Part shown: positions 46,457 to 58,044 of the stretch, piece by piece
Position numbering within the stretch: the first letter of the stretch is position 1
Layout: every line of letters starts with the position of its first letter
DNA from: Hanleya hanleyi
Lineage: Eukaryota; Mollusca; Polyplacophora; Lepidopleurida; Hanleyidae
DNA length: 64,000 nucleotides
Direction of reading: 5' to 3'
NCBI GenBank assembly: GCA_036873755.1
Contig: JAVTVY010051535.1
Coordinates: 1 to 64,000 of the forward strand
The notes under the pieces: generated by a model
What the model was told of the DNA's origin: nothing
The model's database searches: none
The model's input: only the letters and a program-made list of their open reading frames with translations
Translations under genes and position numbers: made by a program

Positions 46457-47589
46457 GGGCTAGCATCAATTCTGAATATGCAAGAAGAAACTTTTGTGGA
46501 AGCGCTTTTAAGGAAAAAAAATGACAAAAACCAAGAGTGGATGAATTGACACCATCCTTTTCAGTATAATACACACTAAATTAAAAAGAAATAAATTTCA
46601 GGACGTTTGTCTTCAGGTGATGGGCATCTTCTCCAGGTTTAATAATAACTAAACAGAGTTACACTTGGATAGATATTGGCAGAGTTTTTCTCGGTTATAT
46701 CCTGATATGTGTGCAGTTTGCATTGCGTCCACCTTGTTAACATGTGTCATTGGCTGACGTCGACCTCAATTAACGTCACTAGTTAGTGCCGGGCGCAAAA
46801 CAGTTGGGGTTGTGGAAAAGATCTTTGTTCATTTATCTTGTTCCAATCTACCAACCTTATATTTTTGTTGTTTGACGCGTCTAATATTGTTTCGTTCATT
46901 CAGCAGAGATAAAAGGCTCAAAGACTAAAGATTCCGTTCAATCTACTTGGCCAAACTGTCACCTATGTGATAAATGTAACAGATGAATGATGATCGTCTG
47001 AACGGAATATTAATCCTAAGTGTCAAAATATCCTTGTCTTCCAATGTACCATTAGAATTTGTACAAAGATTGGATCAATATCCACTGGTCTCTTCAAGAT
47101 GCAATTACGTTGAAATGGAACGAAACAAGTAATTCAATTTCATATAAATTATATCATGGATCATCTCCAAGAAGCTTCTAATCTGCGTTAGTTTGCTGGG
47201 GAGAAAAGTGAATGCGATTCCTATATCCGTTGATCCGGAACAAAGGTATATTTGGTTATTCTCTCGTGAGTATGAAATCACACGATGATAACAACAGGAG
47301 AGAGACAAGATAGAACTCTTTTGCCAAGAAAGGCATGAATCGATGTCACGTATCTAACATTGGCTGCACCACAAAAATTGAAAAATAAGTATCGTTCAAA
47401 GTACTGAAAAACCGAACAACTCTGAAGATACACTGTTCTAGACTCATACGTGGGATCCTAAGTAATTAATATTACAAATCGGATCTTCTCCAAATAAAGT
47501 GGAGAATTAACGATGCTAAGACATAATCCAGCAAGAGCATCCAAAGCTCGTGGCCCCGCCTGTCAAACTTTCTGCACAGTCTCCTGGCC
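46457..47589. other. no gene recognised
   Basis: About 1.1 kb with no convincing frame or repeat; 47105-47308 (minus) has no domain. Confidence 0.5.
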
Positions 47590-48718
47590 AACATAGTGTA
47601 TCATATTGGGGCCATTTTGAGCCTATTTGCATAACCCACCGGACCGAGGATCATGGGTAAATTCTAGATGGCGTCCAAGTAGGTACCAGAAAAGTGATGT
47701 TTTCGTCATTTTCCTCCAAAATATGAGCCTTTCCGCGACGAAAAATGAGCAAAACTAATATTAATATTTACTAATTTATTATCCAGTTTTTGCGGAAAAA
47801 ATTGCATTAATACAAAATTGGGGAAATCTGATCGCAAAATCGACCAAAAAATACCGTTTTTGAAAATGACGTTTTCAAAATGACGTCGCTGTGACGTTAT
47901 CAAGCAGCCATCTTGAACAGGTACAATAAAAGCGTACCTGAGATACAACACATATCACGAATCGTAAGATTCTTGGTATGTGCTTTAGAATAGGTTAACC
48001 AGAAGACTATACCGTGAAGTCATGTGGCTCTGTCAGTATGTCGGCATCTCTTCCCACTTCCCTTATATGTGTTGTAATTTTTACCTGTATATGGCGAGAA
48101 TCTGCCGAGCCCCGCCCCCTGTACAGACCTTTTGGTCTCCGATATATGTTGGCATTATGGGAAGTTGATGCTGGGTCGACATCTGGCCTTACAGACTAGT
48201 CTTTTGTGTTAAATGCTGTCATTTTCATCTGACGACAATACGGCTCCCCAATCCCCAGTGTACGAGTTGTCACAGCGACACAGCTCACCAATTACCAATA
48301 TACGAGTTATCAGAGCATTTCCATCATAGCTCTCTAGATTTGTATCTAATACCGCTTATGCCGATGCTGGGGGCCGTGTGGTCATATCATCCAAGTTGCC
48401 ACATGAACAGGTACAATAAAAGCCTACCTGAGATACAACACAAATCACGAATCGTAAGATTCTTGGTATGTGCTTTAGAATAGGTTAACCAGAAGACTAT
48501 ACTGTGAAGTCATGTGGCTCTGTCAGTATGTCGGCACCTCTTCCCACTTCCCTTATATGTGTTGTGATTCCTCACATTTTCTCATATAGCTCTACCCAAG
48601 GGTATAGTGTGGTAAGTTTCAGCTCACTAGCTCAAAGGGTAAGAAAAGTGAACAAGGAGGCCATTTCGCCCCCAAGCCTGGTGAGGTCCCAAAAAGCTCA
48701 GGTCAGATAGGGTTAAAT
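47590..48718 (+). mobile_element. piggyBac-like MITE, copy D, split by a 650-bp insertion
   Basis: Left part 47590-47915 has the octamer ATTTGCAT (47625-47632), a partially duplicated CRE block near 47865-47898, and GCCATCTTG. Right part 48566-48718 resumes with TCACATTTTCTCATATAGCT, GGTAAGTTTCAGC and the end CAGATAGGG + TTAA (about 48706-48715). The left terminus is missing or too diverged to place. Confidence 0.75.
47916..48565 (+). mobile_element. 650-bp element with 160-bp terminal direct repeats (TRIM-like or Penelope pLTR-like)
   Basis: 47916-48075 and 48406-48565 are direct repeats of exactly 160 bp with about four mismatches; the 330 bp between have no long ORF. It interrupts MITE copy D between CCATCTTG and GATTCCTCACATTTT. 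The repeats begin AACAGGTAC and end TATATGTGTTGT, so canonical TG...CA LTR ends are absent. Each repeat has a 23-nt AATAAAAGC-loop hairpin and a second, longer hairpin (CACGAATC GTAA GATTCTTG with outer pairs AACACATAT/GTATGTGCT). Similarity of the start to the Penelope-like 5' region favours a non-autonomous Penelope relative over an LTR element. Confidence 0.7.
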
Positions 48719-50135
48719 TTCGTTTAAATGGAGAAGTTTTTAGTATTAACTTTGAAAATGTTATTGGAGTTGAATAGGTGCTGGCAAACAAAAGTCATCG
48801 CCTGTGAATAAAATAATACAGCATTTCCAATATTAAAAATGTTTCATTGCCTAACCTCAAGGTAACGTCACTTGGGCAATGACGCCGTTTCGCATCTTTT
48901 TCCGTTCGAGAGTTCCATCGGGGACTGTCCTATTACTCAAAGCCACCAATTCAGATTTATTCGATAATTTTGCTTGGTGGTTATCGAAAGCCAGTGTACG
49001 GTCATATTCCCTAGGGGAAGATCTGGGTATGGATCTGCTTAGCGAAGATCCCCCATATCATTATCAGTGTGAAGTGCAAGGAAAGGGAAACAAATTAGAA
49101 TCTTCCCCATAAATACATAGCTATCTCCATGCTATTAACCTGATGAACTTGCAATTGTATTTCCCTCTGTTTGTCATATCCATTGTAACGAATTCTTGAA
49201 GCAGAAATCAAACCAGTGCCACTTTCGCTTGAGTCTTATTTTCGCCCTGGGAATGTCTTCTTGTGGGTAAATCAATCAGCATCTAACGATAGCATGCAAC
49301 TCGATTTCATCACTTCCTACGTACGGCATTTTTTTTTACTATACACCAGTATAGGAAAGCAGTGGATGGGTAAATTACATTACCGCAACATTCTACAAAT
49401 TGGGCAAGTCCGTAGGCAAATTTCCCTGCGTAATCTTCTTATCATTATTTCCACGCGCTCTTGTAACTTGAACAGTATATGGACGCAGAAACACTCCATC
49501 GCATCGGAATAAATATTTGTCAAAATTCGAATGCAGTTTCTATTCTCTCTTCTTTTCTTATGCACATGTGCGTTGAGAGTAGTAAGTATTAGCTGCTATT
49601 ACCACGTTTCAGGGTAAACATTTTTTAATCAAAATTCCATGATAATCACACCATATTTGATGATTAATGCAACATGTTCGGCATTGATATACTCGCGTGT
49701 TGCGTTGATTTACCCGTCTGTAAATCTCAAAATCCTCACAGGGGGTTTATCTGGACCTTTTTAGTGATTCGGATGAGTTCTCGAGCCGTTGCGTCTATTA
49801 CACAATCTCGTACATTTCATCAACCAGCGTTTTTTTTCCAATTAGCGCGTCTGTATCTGGAGCCTGCGGTTTCCGCTTTGACACTCGATGTCGATTTGAA
49901 AGGTAATCAGACCGGCCATGAAATTCAAACCATTCAAAACTCAAGCCTCACTGCGGATTGGCCTGATGAGCTATTCGGCGCGCTTTCTGACTGGCTCGGT
50001 TTTGTGGGAACTCTCGAGCTATTTATATCCACAACTGCTATCGTTAATTAACCAAACCAGTGTATCGATCTTAATCTATCGATTGATACATTGGCTCGCG
50101 AGGATGAGATTCACCTGGCTATATTAAACTGCTGT
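48719..50135. other. no gene recognised
   Basis: Frames 48879-49112, 49216-49512 and 49674-50051 are 75-125 codons long but show no domain, signal or repeated relative in the window. A host exon cannot be excluded. Confidence 0.4.
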
Positions 50136-50292
50136 AACCGTGGCATGTCGTTACTCTGGGAACCGTGGCATGTCGTTACTCTGGGAACCGTGGCATGTCG
50201 TTACTCTGGGAACCGTGGCATGTCGTTACTCTGGGAACCGTGGCATGTCGTTACTCTGGGAACCGTGGCACTGATGATGTCGTTACTCTGGG
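50136..50292. repeat. 25-bp tandem repeat, 6 copies
   Basis: AACCGTGGCATGTCGTTACT plus CTGGG repeats five times without change (50136-50260). A sixth copy (50261-50292) has a 7-bp insertion. The homogeneity suggests recent expansion. Confidence 0.95.
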
Positions 50293-50547
50293 AAGAGGCT
50301 GATGAGATTCACTTTCACTGAATATTAAAGATGTAATCAGCCTCAAAATGGATGGATTTTGTAACCTCTCCCCTGTGCGTGTTTTCAGCAGGGAAGATTA
50401 CCAAAGCATCATATGTATTATATTTGACGATTGTGGGATCGTCATATACAACGAATGCAAGAATATCTTGTCAGAGAAATTTGTAACTCTGCCCGCTTCG
50501 ACGGTTTTTCTGTCTCGCCATTGAGTGTGTGTTGTAAGCGGAGAGGA

Positions 50548-50590
50548 AAATGACGTCACTGCGTGACGTATGAGTGACGTAGCGACGCTC
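50548..50590. promoter_or_regulatory. cluster of CRE-like TGACGT sites
   Basis: TGACGTCA, TGACGTAT and TGACGTAG occur within about 40 bp at 11-13-bp spacing, with AACGTCAT at about 50627. This spacing would place the sites on similar faces of the helix. No transcript start is visible nearby, so a regulatory role is only suggested. Confidence 0.35.
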
Positions 50591-51523
50591 ACGAATTTGA
50601 ATGCTGCACAGCTGCAGCCATGGGATAACGTCATGGCTCGTGCCACGGTTCGGTGATGTCGCATAGCGTACGTTGGTAGAACGCACCATACGTGTATACG
50701 CTTGTTGACACGGCAGTGGAAAAATAAACGGCATGCCATGCTGTTTATTTTTAGAGATCAACTCCTTCTATTTTCTCGTGAATGGTGGAAACAAGTTTAG
50801 TTTTTTGTGGTCAAATGTGTTTCATTTTGTACCTGTTGTAACATATGTCACTTTCGCCGAGTTTGAGAGACCTCAATTTCAGCCCAGATTTGAGGCTGAT
50901 TACATCTTTAACATTACAAGATCCGTCCAGAAAACGAACGCAAATGTAAAGGGGTACTACCACTAATTTGATCATATGCGATATGAAATATAAACAATTA
51001 AACATAAAATAAAATAACACATCTTGATGATATGCCAATTCTATATTACTTTATTTGAATATAATAATTAGGAGCGTGAGGAGTCAAAACGTGTTGAACA
51101 CCAGACACGCTTGTCCGTGAGGAGTACACCAGGCTCAGTGCAACTGGAGACAGTTCGGCGTACCATCATTGTATCGGTTTTGGGTGAAACTAAGGGGCAT
51201 GGGCGATTTCGAGAGTCCGACAGCCATTAATCAACGCTTTCTATCTAAATGTTTCTGTTACTCTGGGCCTATATTTGGATCAAGGCGAGCTAGGAAATGT
51301 TACAAAACTCCAGTTGGCCGCCGTGATAACGTCCCAATGGCGTCATCTTTTCTGAAGGTATTTTTATTATCTGTTATTTTATTTCCCGGACTTCTCGGAC
51401 TTATTTTAAGTCCATGGTGGAAGCTATATGATGTTTTTCACGTCTTAATACTAACGTTGAAAAATAGAGAATTATGCTATTCGTTTCCAAAATAGCATAT
51501 CAACATTGTTCAATGTTGGCATC
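50591..51523. other. no gene recognised; possible MITE fragment near 51300-51400
   Basis: AGTTGGCCGCCGTGATAACG plus TCCCAATGGCGTCATCTTTT (about 51311-51350) resembles the CRE-containing core of the piggyBac-like MITE in reverse orientation, heavily diverged. Otherwise nothing recognised. Confidence 0.4.
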
Positions 51524-51748
51524 AGGTTTCACGCAAACGTTGTATTTTTGCTCATTAAATTAATGTTGAAAAGACAACAGGCGACGGTATCGACCAAATG
51601 TCGAAGATGTAACAACGTATTGAATATTTGACTAATGATAGGATACGAACGTTGATGCAACTTCGACATTCGCTTGTCACCGTCGCGTGACATATTTTCA
51701 ACGTTTCAATGCGCTACATCACCGCAATACAACGTTTCCGTGAAACCT
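51524..51748. mobile_element. 225-bp MITE with 23-bp inverted ends
   Basis: Starts AGGTTTCACGCAAACGTTGT and ends ACAACGTTTCCGTGAAACCT. The terminal 23 bp are complementary with one mismatch. Inner words (TGTCGAAGATGTAAC, ACTTCGACATTCG) are also partly inverted. No ORF; no clear target duplication. Confidence 0.75.
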
Positions 51749-53899
51749 AATAACCTTATTCAAATGATTTTGTGCTGTCTGGATAATTTCTGTGCATCGG
51801 TATTATTATTGCTGAGTTTACTGAATGTGAAGTCTAAAAGTCCATGATTATTGTTTGTTTTTTTCGTTTATCTGGATAAGTTCGATTATTACCGAGCAAA
51901 TACCGACCTTTCATCTTCTATGACTATTTTCAAGTTCCTTGTCGTTAGATAAATACTGCATGGTATCATGGTTGTGTGATGGCTAGGTAAGAGAACGGGA
52001 AATCAATCTTTGTGGGGATTAATCGCCTCGCACGCTATAACTAAGACAGAATTGTCATCATTAAGATCAAATCGTCAGTAGAAGACAAAAGGTGAGATAC
52101 TTGACATTTGTGAAGAAAATTGATTGCGAATACCGACACTCAATCAAAGACTATACTTCTGTGTGATGTTGTCAGAAGGGACGTGTAAGCTATTAAGGCT
52201 ATCGATAAAACCCGAGAGCATATCGGCATACAGCAGCATGGCGCCTTCATTGTGTTTTAGATCCTATTTGTAAACAGTGTTCGTGTCCCCGACCAAAAGA
52301 GCTTATGAACGTACACGATATTGACACCAAATGCCAAGCAGGCATAACATAAAACAAATACATCGTTTATACTTGTACAGCACAGGACAATCCACTAATT
52401 GGTAATCTTCATGCAAATCCTCCCAAGAAATGATGTACTTTACAAACTCAGTGCGGGGTTGTTATCCTTAACAGAGGAAATCCTAATATGTGATAAAAAA
52501 CACCAACGATAACAAGTGCAATTGTTGACAAATTGATTCAGTTTGATGTACACTAGCACACTGTCTTACATTTGTTAAATATTCATGAACACGATGACGT
52601 GGAACAGAACTTGAAACAATAATTTTGGACAATTGAAGTGCAAAACTGAGGTTTTATACATTGTATTCATTAATATAATGTACCAAATTCAAAGTGTTGC
52701 TTTGTTCCCCGACGCGGCTTCCGCTAACGAATTCCAAGTGCTCCACATTATGTGCAGGGTCTTGATAATAATTACTCTCTGCCACAATTCCATCATTATT
52801 AATCTATGCAGACAATTTGAACATGACTCCAAGAAATCTCAAATCATGAATTGCATATAGTGAACGTGAATTAGTCATTTTAGAAATAAATCTCTCATTC
52901 AGAGAGAGTACACTTGTCGCTAATAATTTGTGTCACCAAACATGCAATAACTAGTCGATCACTGGCAATGTTTTCCCGTACTGAATGAGTAACACCACAA
53001 CGTTTTGATTGGGATGTTGCAACCTGCTATGGTCTTCCCTATTGGAATAAAAATAAGGGGAAAACAGTCAATGTAAAGATACGAATACTAGTATAGCCTA
53101 CCCCTTTCTGAATAAGTAGCAGCGCATCGTTTCGAGCTAGGCTTGTTGTTACTTACGCCGATCTTCCCTATTATAGATATAGCTCTACGAATTACAACAC
53201 ATATAAGGGAAGTCACATAGAAATGTATGGTAAGAGGAAAAGCTGTCGACATTATGAGTTTTGACGATTAAAATATTACAGGGGAGTCTGGCGTTGGTTT
53301 TCTGTTGTCCGATATTGGAGTGTTTTCTGATAACATCGTGAAAGCACTTGCGATAAAAGCAGTGGATCAGCTATTTCGTGCGAAATAATATTCATAACCT
53401 AATGCAACATCTACGGCTCTAATGCAACATCTACGGAGTGCTAAAATTACCATTGAAGAGGTCCACACCACCTGCACAAACACGCTGTGAAATATGGAAT
53501 TTCTTAGCCACCATACAATTACGTAAAGTTCGACTTTTCAGTCACCAATTTTATATAATTTGTGTGCATGCAAACTTAATATATTATGATGTGTTTTGAC
53601 AAAACTATTTCCGAGATTTCATTTCCTGACCTTTAAGGTCAAGTTTTTGTAAAACATAAACAGTTATATAACTTCAATTTATATGGGTTTAATACAGAAA
53701 ATGATTATGTAATTGTACTTGGTAATCCCGAATTTGATGTGCGTGTTTAGATAATGCGACAGATAGCTGAGCGGGAAGTCACAACTGTCCTGAAGATTTC
53801 ACGGGTTAGCTTAACCATTTATTATGTACTCAATTATTAGGGCAGTATACAAGAGAATGTCAGGCCTTTCCAAATCACAGTTATAATATCGCATTGTCC
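51749..53899. other. no gene recognised; small repeats only
   Basis: AT-rich. About 53190-53216 contains ACAACACATATAAGGGAAGT, the complement of the 3' end of the 160-bp repeats at 48.0/48.5 kb. About 53399-53437 contains an 18-19-bp duplication (CTAATGCAACATCTACGG twice). The frame 52633-52860 has no domain. Confidence 0.45.
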
Positions 53900-54226
53900 T
53901 GCCACCACTGGTAGAGTTCACAAATATTGTCAGCTGGAATGAAAATGCATATAGTAAAAACTATATATATCATCAGAAATCCGTTGTTGTTGTCATTCGT
54001 TCTAAGTCTTCGAGGAATCTCGAAGCCGAGCTGGAATCTATTTATCTGGAACGAGTTTTGTAGACATCATCTCCCGAGTCAACAGACGACCTTGCGTTAT
54101 AATACCTAAGACTGCGCACAAGCTCTTGTCGTCTTGCAGACCGAAAATTCTACAACGCCATACATCTTTTAAAAAGTCATAGCCTGAATGTAGAACAATT
54201 TTCAAAATTCTCGTCATCATACATTA

Positions 54227-55052
54227 AGATCAGTAGTTGAACAAAAGTTCAGTCATGTGTCGGTTTTTAGTCCAGTAAAGGATAGCTGGAGAAGGGAGCC
54301 GACTTCCCAAAGTGTTTAAGAAACATTTCTGGCTCTGCATTCAAGGCTGCCTTCTTCGCGCCAGCTTTGCTTGTGATATCACGTCCAGTAAGACTGTGTA
54401 CAACCGGCAGTATACCGTACAGAGCTGTCGACTCAGGCGCTGGGATATGATGGAGCACATCACGTGTGCTGTCTCCAACTCCAGCTCGCACCCACAGTTC
54501 CTCCACATTATACGATGGTTGGCTTCTTCAAATGATATCTACAGGTGTTCTAGCGCATCCCCTTTGCCTCCATGAACCACGATGCACTTCCAGTCCACTT
54601 CTTCTCTTGTCACCTTACCGAGGACAGTAGGATATCTTCCAGCTTCAGGAGTATTTCCTCGAAGGTGTCAGTAGATCATTTTCTCGAGAAGTTTATTAGT
54701 GCTTCCTGGCCAGATCGATTGCATTTCATTTGGTCGCGGTGTTTAATGTTCGATGGTACTGTACTCGATCGGTACAGTATCCGTGGGTTTAATTGTTTCA
54801 CAAACTTCACTGGAGGATTGTCTGAGTACATGTGGAAGACAGAGTCACAACGCCCGAACTGATGTCGCAACGTCTGAGCTGCAGGTACACTTCCGGAAAT
54901 GATACAAAGACTGATATCAAGTTCCCGGAATTTGAGAGCCTATTTACACGAGCCTTGCTAATGGCAACCACGATGTCTTCGACAAATGAAGCATTCTCCC
55001 GGTCTTCGGGTTCTAAATTAGTGTCCAACTCTTTCAGCAATTGGCTTTTCAT
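54227..55052 (-). pseudogene. multi-frame relic of an uncharacterised metazoan ORF with an HxLTGxD motif
   Basis: On the minus strand, consecutive frames give RRCD (55052-54807), FGRCDSVFHMYSDNPPVKF with NPRILYRS (54870-54676), then EELWVRAGVGDSTRDVLHHI and LPVVHSLTGRDITSKAGAKK (54506-54267). The LxHxLTGCDTTS block and the preceding (F)xRCDxxFxxY block recur, as I recall, in a large family of uncharacterised, possibly transposon-associated proteins in mollusc and cnidarian genomes. The conserved Cys of LTGCD is Arg here. At least two frameshifts separate the blocks. Weak continuation may reach 53.9 kb. Confidence 0.4.
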
Positions 55053-56070
55053 TGGACTCCATGATGTTTGATAAGATTTCCTAAAAACAGATGATTAGGG
55101 GTAGGGTTGACTGTGGCTTATAATAGGCCTCATTGGCATCATACAGAGACATGGAATATCTATATGAAGGTTGGTTCAGAGGACGTAATCAGGAAACTTT
55201 TCATTCAACTTTGTTAGCTCTAGCTCCAAATTTAGGGCGGGTTAGTCGCCATCAAACTTAGAGCTATTTTCAAACTGAAAGCAAGCCTAACCAAAAAACA
55301 CAAATTGGGCTGTTCAGAAAAAAAACGTACTTGATCTGGAAGTGTTACCCAAACTTTGTCTGAGTGTCTCATCATATAGAACAAGAAAATGTAAACGAAT
55401 ACCCTCTCCCCCAGAGCCAGGACTATACCACGAATTTGACTATTTTGATTATAAAAATCTTTCAACAAACATATTCAATATCGCTGTCTTCTATTAAATT
55501 GGTAGCGAAGGAGCCTTTCTAGGCAAAAAATAATAATCTCAAAAAATCACTGACCACATACGATAATGGAAAGAGAAATTAAAAACGAGACAATTTTTTT
55601 GGAAATTGCAGTTATTAGAATATATTTTGTTAACGTTAGTCGGTTCAGCCTAATCGGAATGAAAAAATACGACACAGCATCCCTGGAGATAAATTCAAAC
55701 ATTACATTATTAAGATGTACCTATTTAAGGAACCGCGAACTAATTCAAACCCATTCATATTATATGGTCGTGTTATTGGGAATTGAGGATGACAATGCTG
55801 GCTCTTGAACCTACCTCCGGAAACAGAGAAGTATTGGCAAAATACCATGTCTGTTCTTATATACACTTGCAACAAACTCACAACTAAAACGCACTTTGGG
55901 TGAAACGAGAAATAAACGGTTTACCTCTAAACAAATCAGCATATTCTACAATTGTCTCTCTATATATTCCCGTCGTCAAATTAGTAAATTTGTGCGATTT
56001 TATACCTTTGCCGGGCAATTCAAAATCCAACCCGACTGTCCATTCAACCCGGCACAGCGAGATGATCGCC
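55053..56070. other. no gene recognised
   Basis: AT-rich, with short domainless frames (55232-55468 minus, 55566-55808 plus, 55900-56157 plus). Confidence 0.45.
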
Positions 56071-56166
56071 CGATTCTTTCTCAATTCTGATTGGTCAGCT
56101 GATCAGTGTGTGACCTCTCTTGTCGGAGGTGTGTCGCGACTGACCAATCAAAGTTGAGAAAGAACT
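56071..56166. repeat. short foldback: 26-bp inverted repeat
   Basis: ATTCTTTCTCAATTCTGATT GGTCAG (56073-56098) is complementary to CTGACCAATCAAAGTTGAGA AAGAA (56140-56164) with a few mismatches. The loop includes CAGCTGATCAGTG. It looks like a small MITE or the end of one. Confidence 0.55.
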
Positions 56167-56174
56167 GATCACAT

Positions 56175-56198
56175 CCCCCAAAACTCTTGTTTTGGGGG
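56175..56198. repeat. perfect 10-bp hairpin CCCCCAAAAC / GTTTTGGGGG
   Basis: The arms are separated by TCTT. It lies just after the 26-bp inverted repeat. The composition resembles a telomeric CCCCAAAA word, but only one copy per arm is present. A terminator-like function has no support in a eukaryote. Confidence 0.9.
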
Positions 56199-56380
56199 CC
56201 TGTGCACTAGACATATCGTTTATAAAATATTTCAAATTCTCCTGAATATAAATAGCCAGTATAATACGAAAAGTGGTATTTCGAGTTTTGTCCTACAAAT
56301 CGGAAACTCAGGCTGACCAATCTAGGAGAGTGTACAGTTCAATCCTAGTTTGCCAGTTTATTGGCTATCGAATATCTCTA

Positions 56381-56620
56381 CTCTCTAAAATAATTAGATT
56401 GAAAATTCAATCTATCAGATTGGAAGTAGTGACAAATCTATTGGATTGAATATTTCATCCATTAGGTTGAAAATTTCAATCTAGTAGATTGAATTTTCTG
56501 TCTACAACAGATTTACTGTATCGTGTTCAATATATTAGATTGAATATTTTCAATCCAATAAAAGATTGGTCACTAATTTCAATCTGATAGATTGAATTTC
56601 AATCTAATTATTTTAGAGAG
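56381..56620. mobile_element. 240-bp MITE with TA target duplication
   Basis: TA at 56379-56380 and 56621-56622. Ends CTCTCTAAAATAATTAGATT and AATCTAATTATTTTAGAGAG are perfect inverted repeats. Inside, ATTGAA/TTCAATCTA words alternate in both orientations, so the whole element folds back. TA duplication suggests mobilisation by a Tc1/mariner-group transposase. Confidence 0.85.
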
Positions 56621-56622
56621 TA

Positions 56623-58044
56623 ATACCAAGTAGTTTACCAGGAGTTGCATGATGGTATCAACATTTACTCCTATTGTCATATTTCTCAACACTGAATAAT
56701 CATATTTGAGACGAATTTATCTCTCTTTACCTATCCATATCTGAATTAAACATCATTCACGTTGTTCCGCCATATGGTGTGTTAGTATGCAGCAGAATAC
56801 AATGCGATTGATTAGAACCATTAGATTTGACACATTTATATAATTCCGGTCTAAGCTAAATTTCCGTCATTTTAATTGTTGGATCACATACAGGATTCCC
56901 CATATCATCGTTATTCTTTGGGACTGGCTTTTATACCGCAAACAATACCGTACAATATGATGAGCTCACTGAAATTGCAAAACAAAATATTCCTTTTATT
57001 TTATTGTTTTTTAGGTATAACGGAACTAATATATCGCAGGTGGCCGTGGTGTTAAGAAATAAGTATCAGCTGCCTCGGGATTGGTCAAGAAGTGGAGACC
57101 GGCCTGATAGCTGGATAACAGATCGTCAATTCATAATTGATATTTGAAAATGTCACAAGATTCGAATCTCTATTTTCGACGTTCTTTTGACATTTCGTCC
57201 AGTCTATTCTCGGAAAGCAGTCTATGCAGAGTTGTTTAAAATTTGTGTTTCTCTAATATTTGCAACGATATGGTTCTATTCTATACAGATAATAAGCGGG
57301 GTTTTACTATGGTATGGATTTACTGCTGGCACGAATTCGGCAAAATAGTGTTTCGTGCTTGGGGTATAGATATTTAACCCGTCTGGAGGTAGGAGGTATA
57401 TGCGGTTCATTTTAACCAAACGGTGCCCAAGTGACATAAGAGGAATTACATGGTACATTGGACATTCAAAAAACGCTGCACATAATCTATGGTGAGATTC
57501 ATTTACCATTTGAACTATTTTCCCAATACCTGTGAAATATGGTAGACAAAACACTTAAGAGAGGGCATACAATATACGCGATCAATGCGTGATGGCATAT
57601 TAGCAATATAATTGTGGTTATCAATATCACGGTATCCTTATAATAACATCCTGGAAATTTTGTTATGTCGGCCATCGATACGTCTTATTGTAGACGATCC
57701 ATGTCTTCCTTGCGTTACAGGGAAAGTACAAACGATGAAATTCTTCAGTATGACCGATTTCTGCGCTAACCACTTTCTATATTCAGTTTGATTCCAGTTT
57801 CAATCTCCTGTTCACGCAAAACATCGCAGATGAGATTTTATGTTGTTACTTGGGGATCGTTTTAGCTGATATTATCGACAGAAGACATGTCACAAACCAC
57901 ATAAAATTTTCACTTCATCAAAAGTGAGACAACTGATACTCAAAATGTCAGCTATAGCTTTCGCAGAAGCTCCACATGACAAACGATATGACGCGATGAG
58001 TGCAACAAAAGCGATTTACGGAAAGCGATCTCTATGAGAGCTAA
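56623..58044. other. no gene recognised
   Basis: 1.4 kb without repeat or coding features that I can support; the 57276-57554 minus frame has no domain. The last 200 bp could be decayed LINE sequence upstream of the RNase H fragment. Confidence 0.45.

Noticed and set aside
47916..48075. Hammerhead ribozyme in the 160-bp direct repeat
   Set aside because: CTGAGATAC resembles the start of the core, but no CTGANGA and no GAAA box at the right distance exist on either strand.
49674..50051. 125-codon plus-strand frame as a gene
   Set aside because: No domain, no hydrophobic or compositional signal, and no paralogue in the window; the length is compatible with chance.
56175..56198. Rho-independent terminator
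   Set aside because: A stem followed by no U-run, in a eukaryotic window; only the hairpin itself can be supported.
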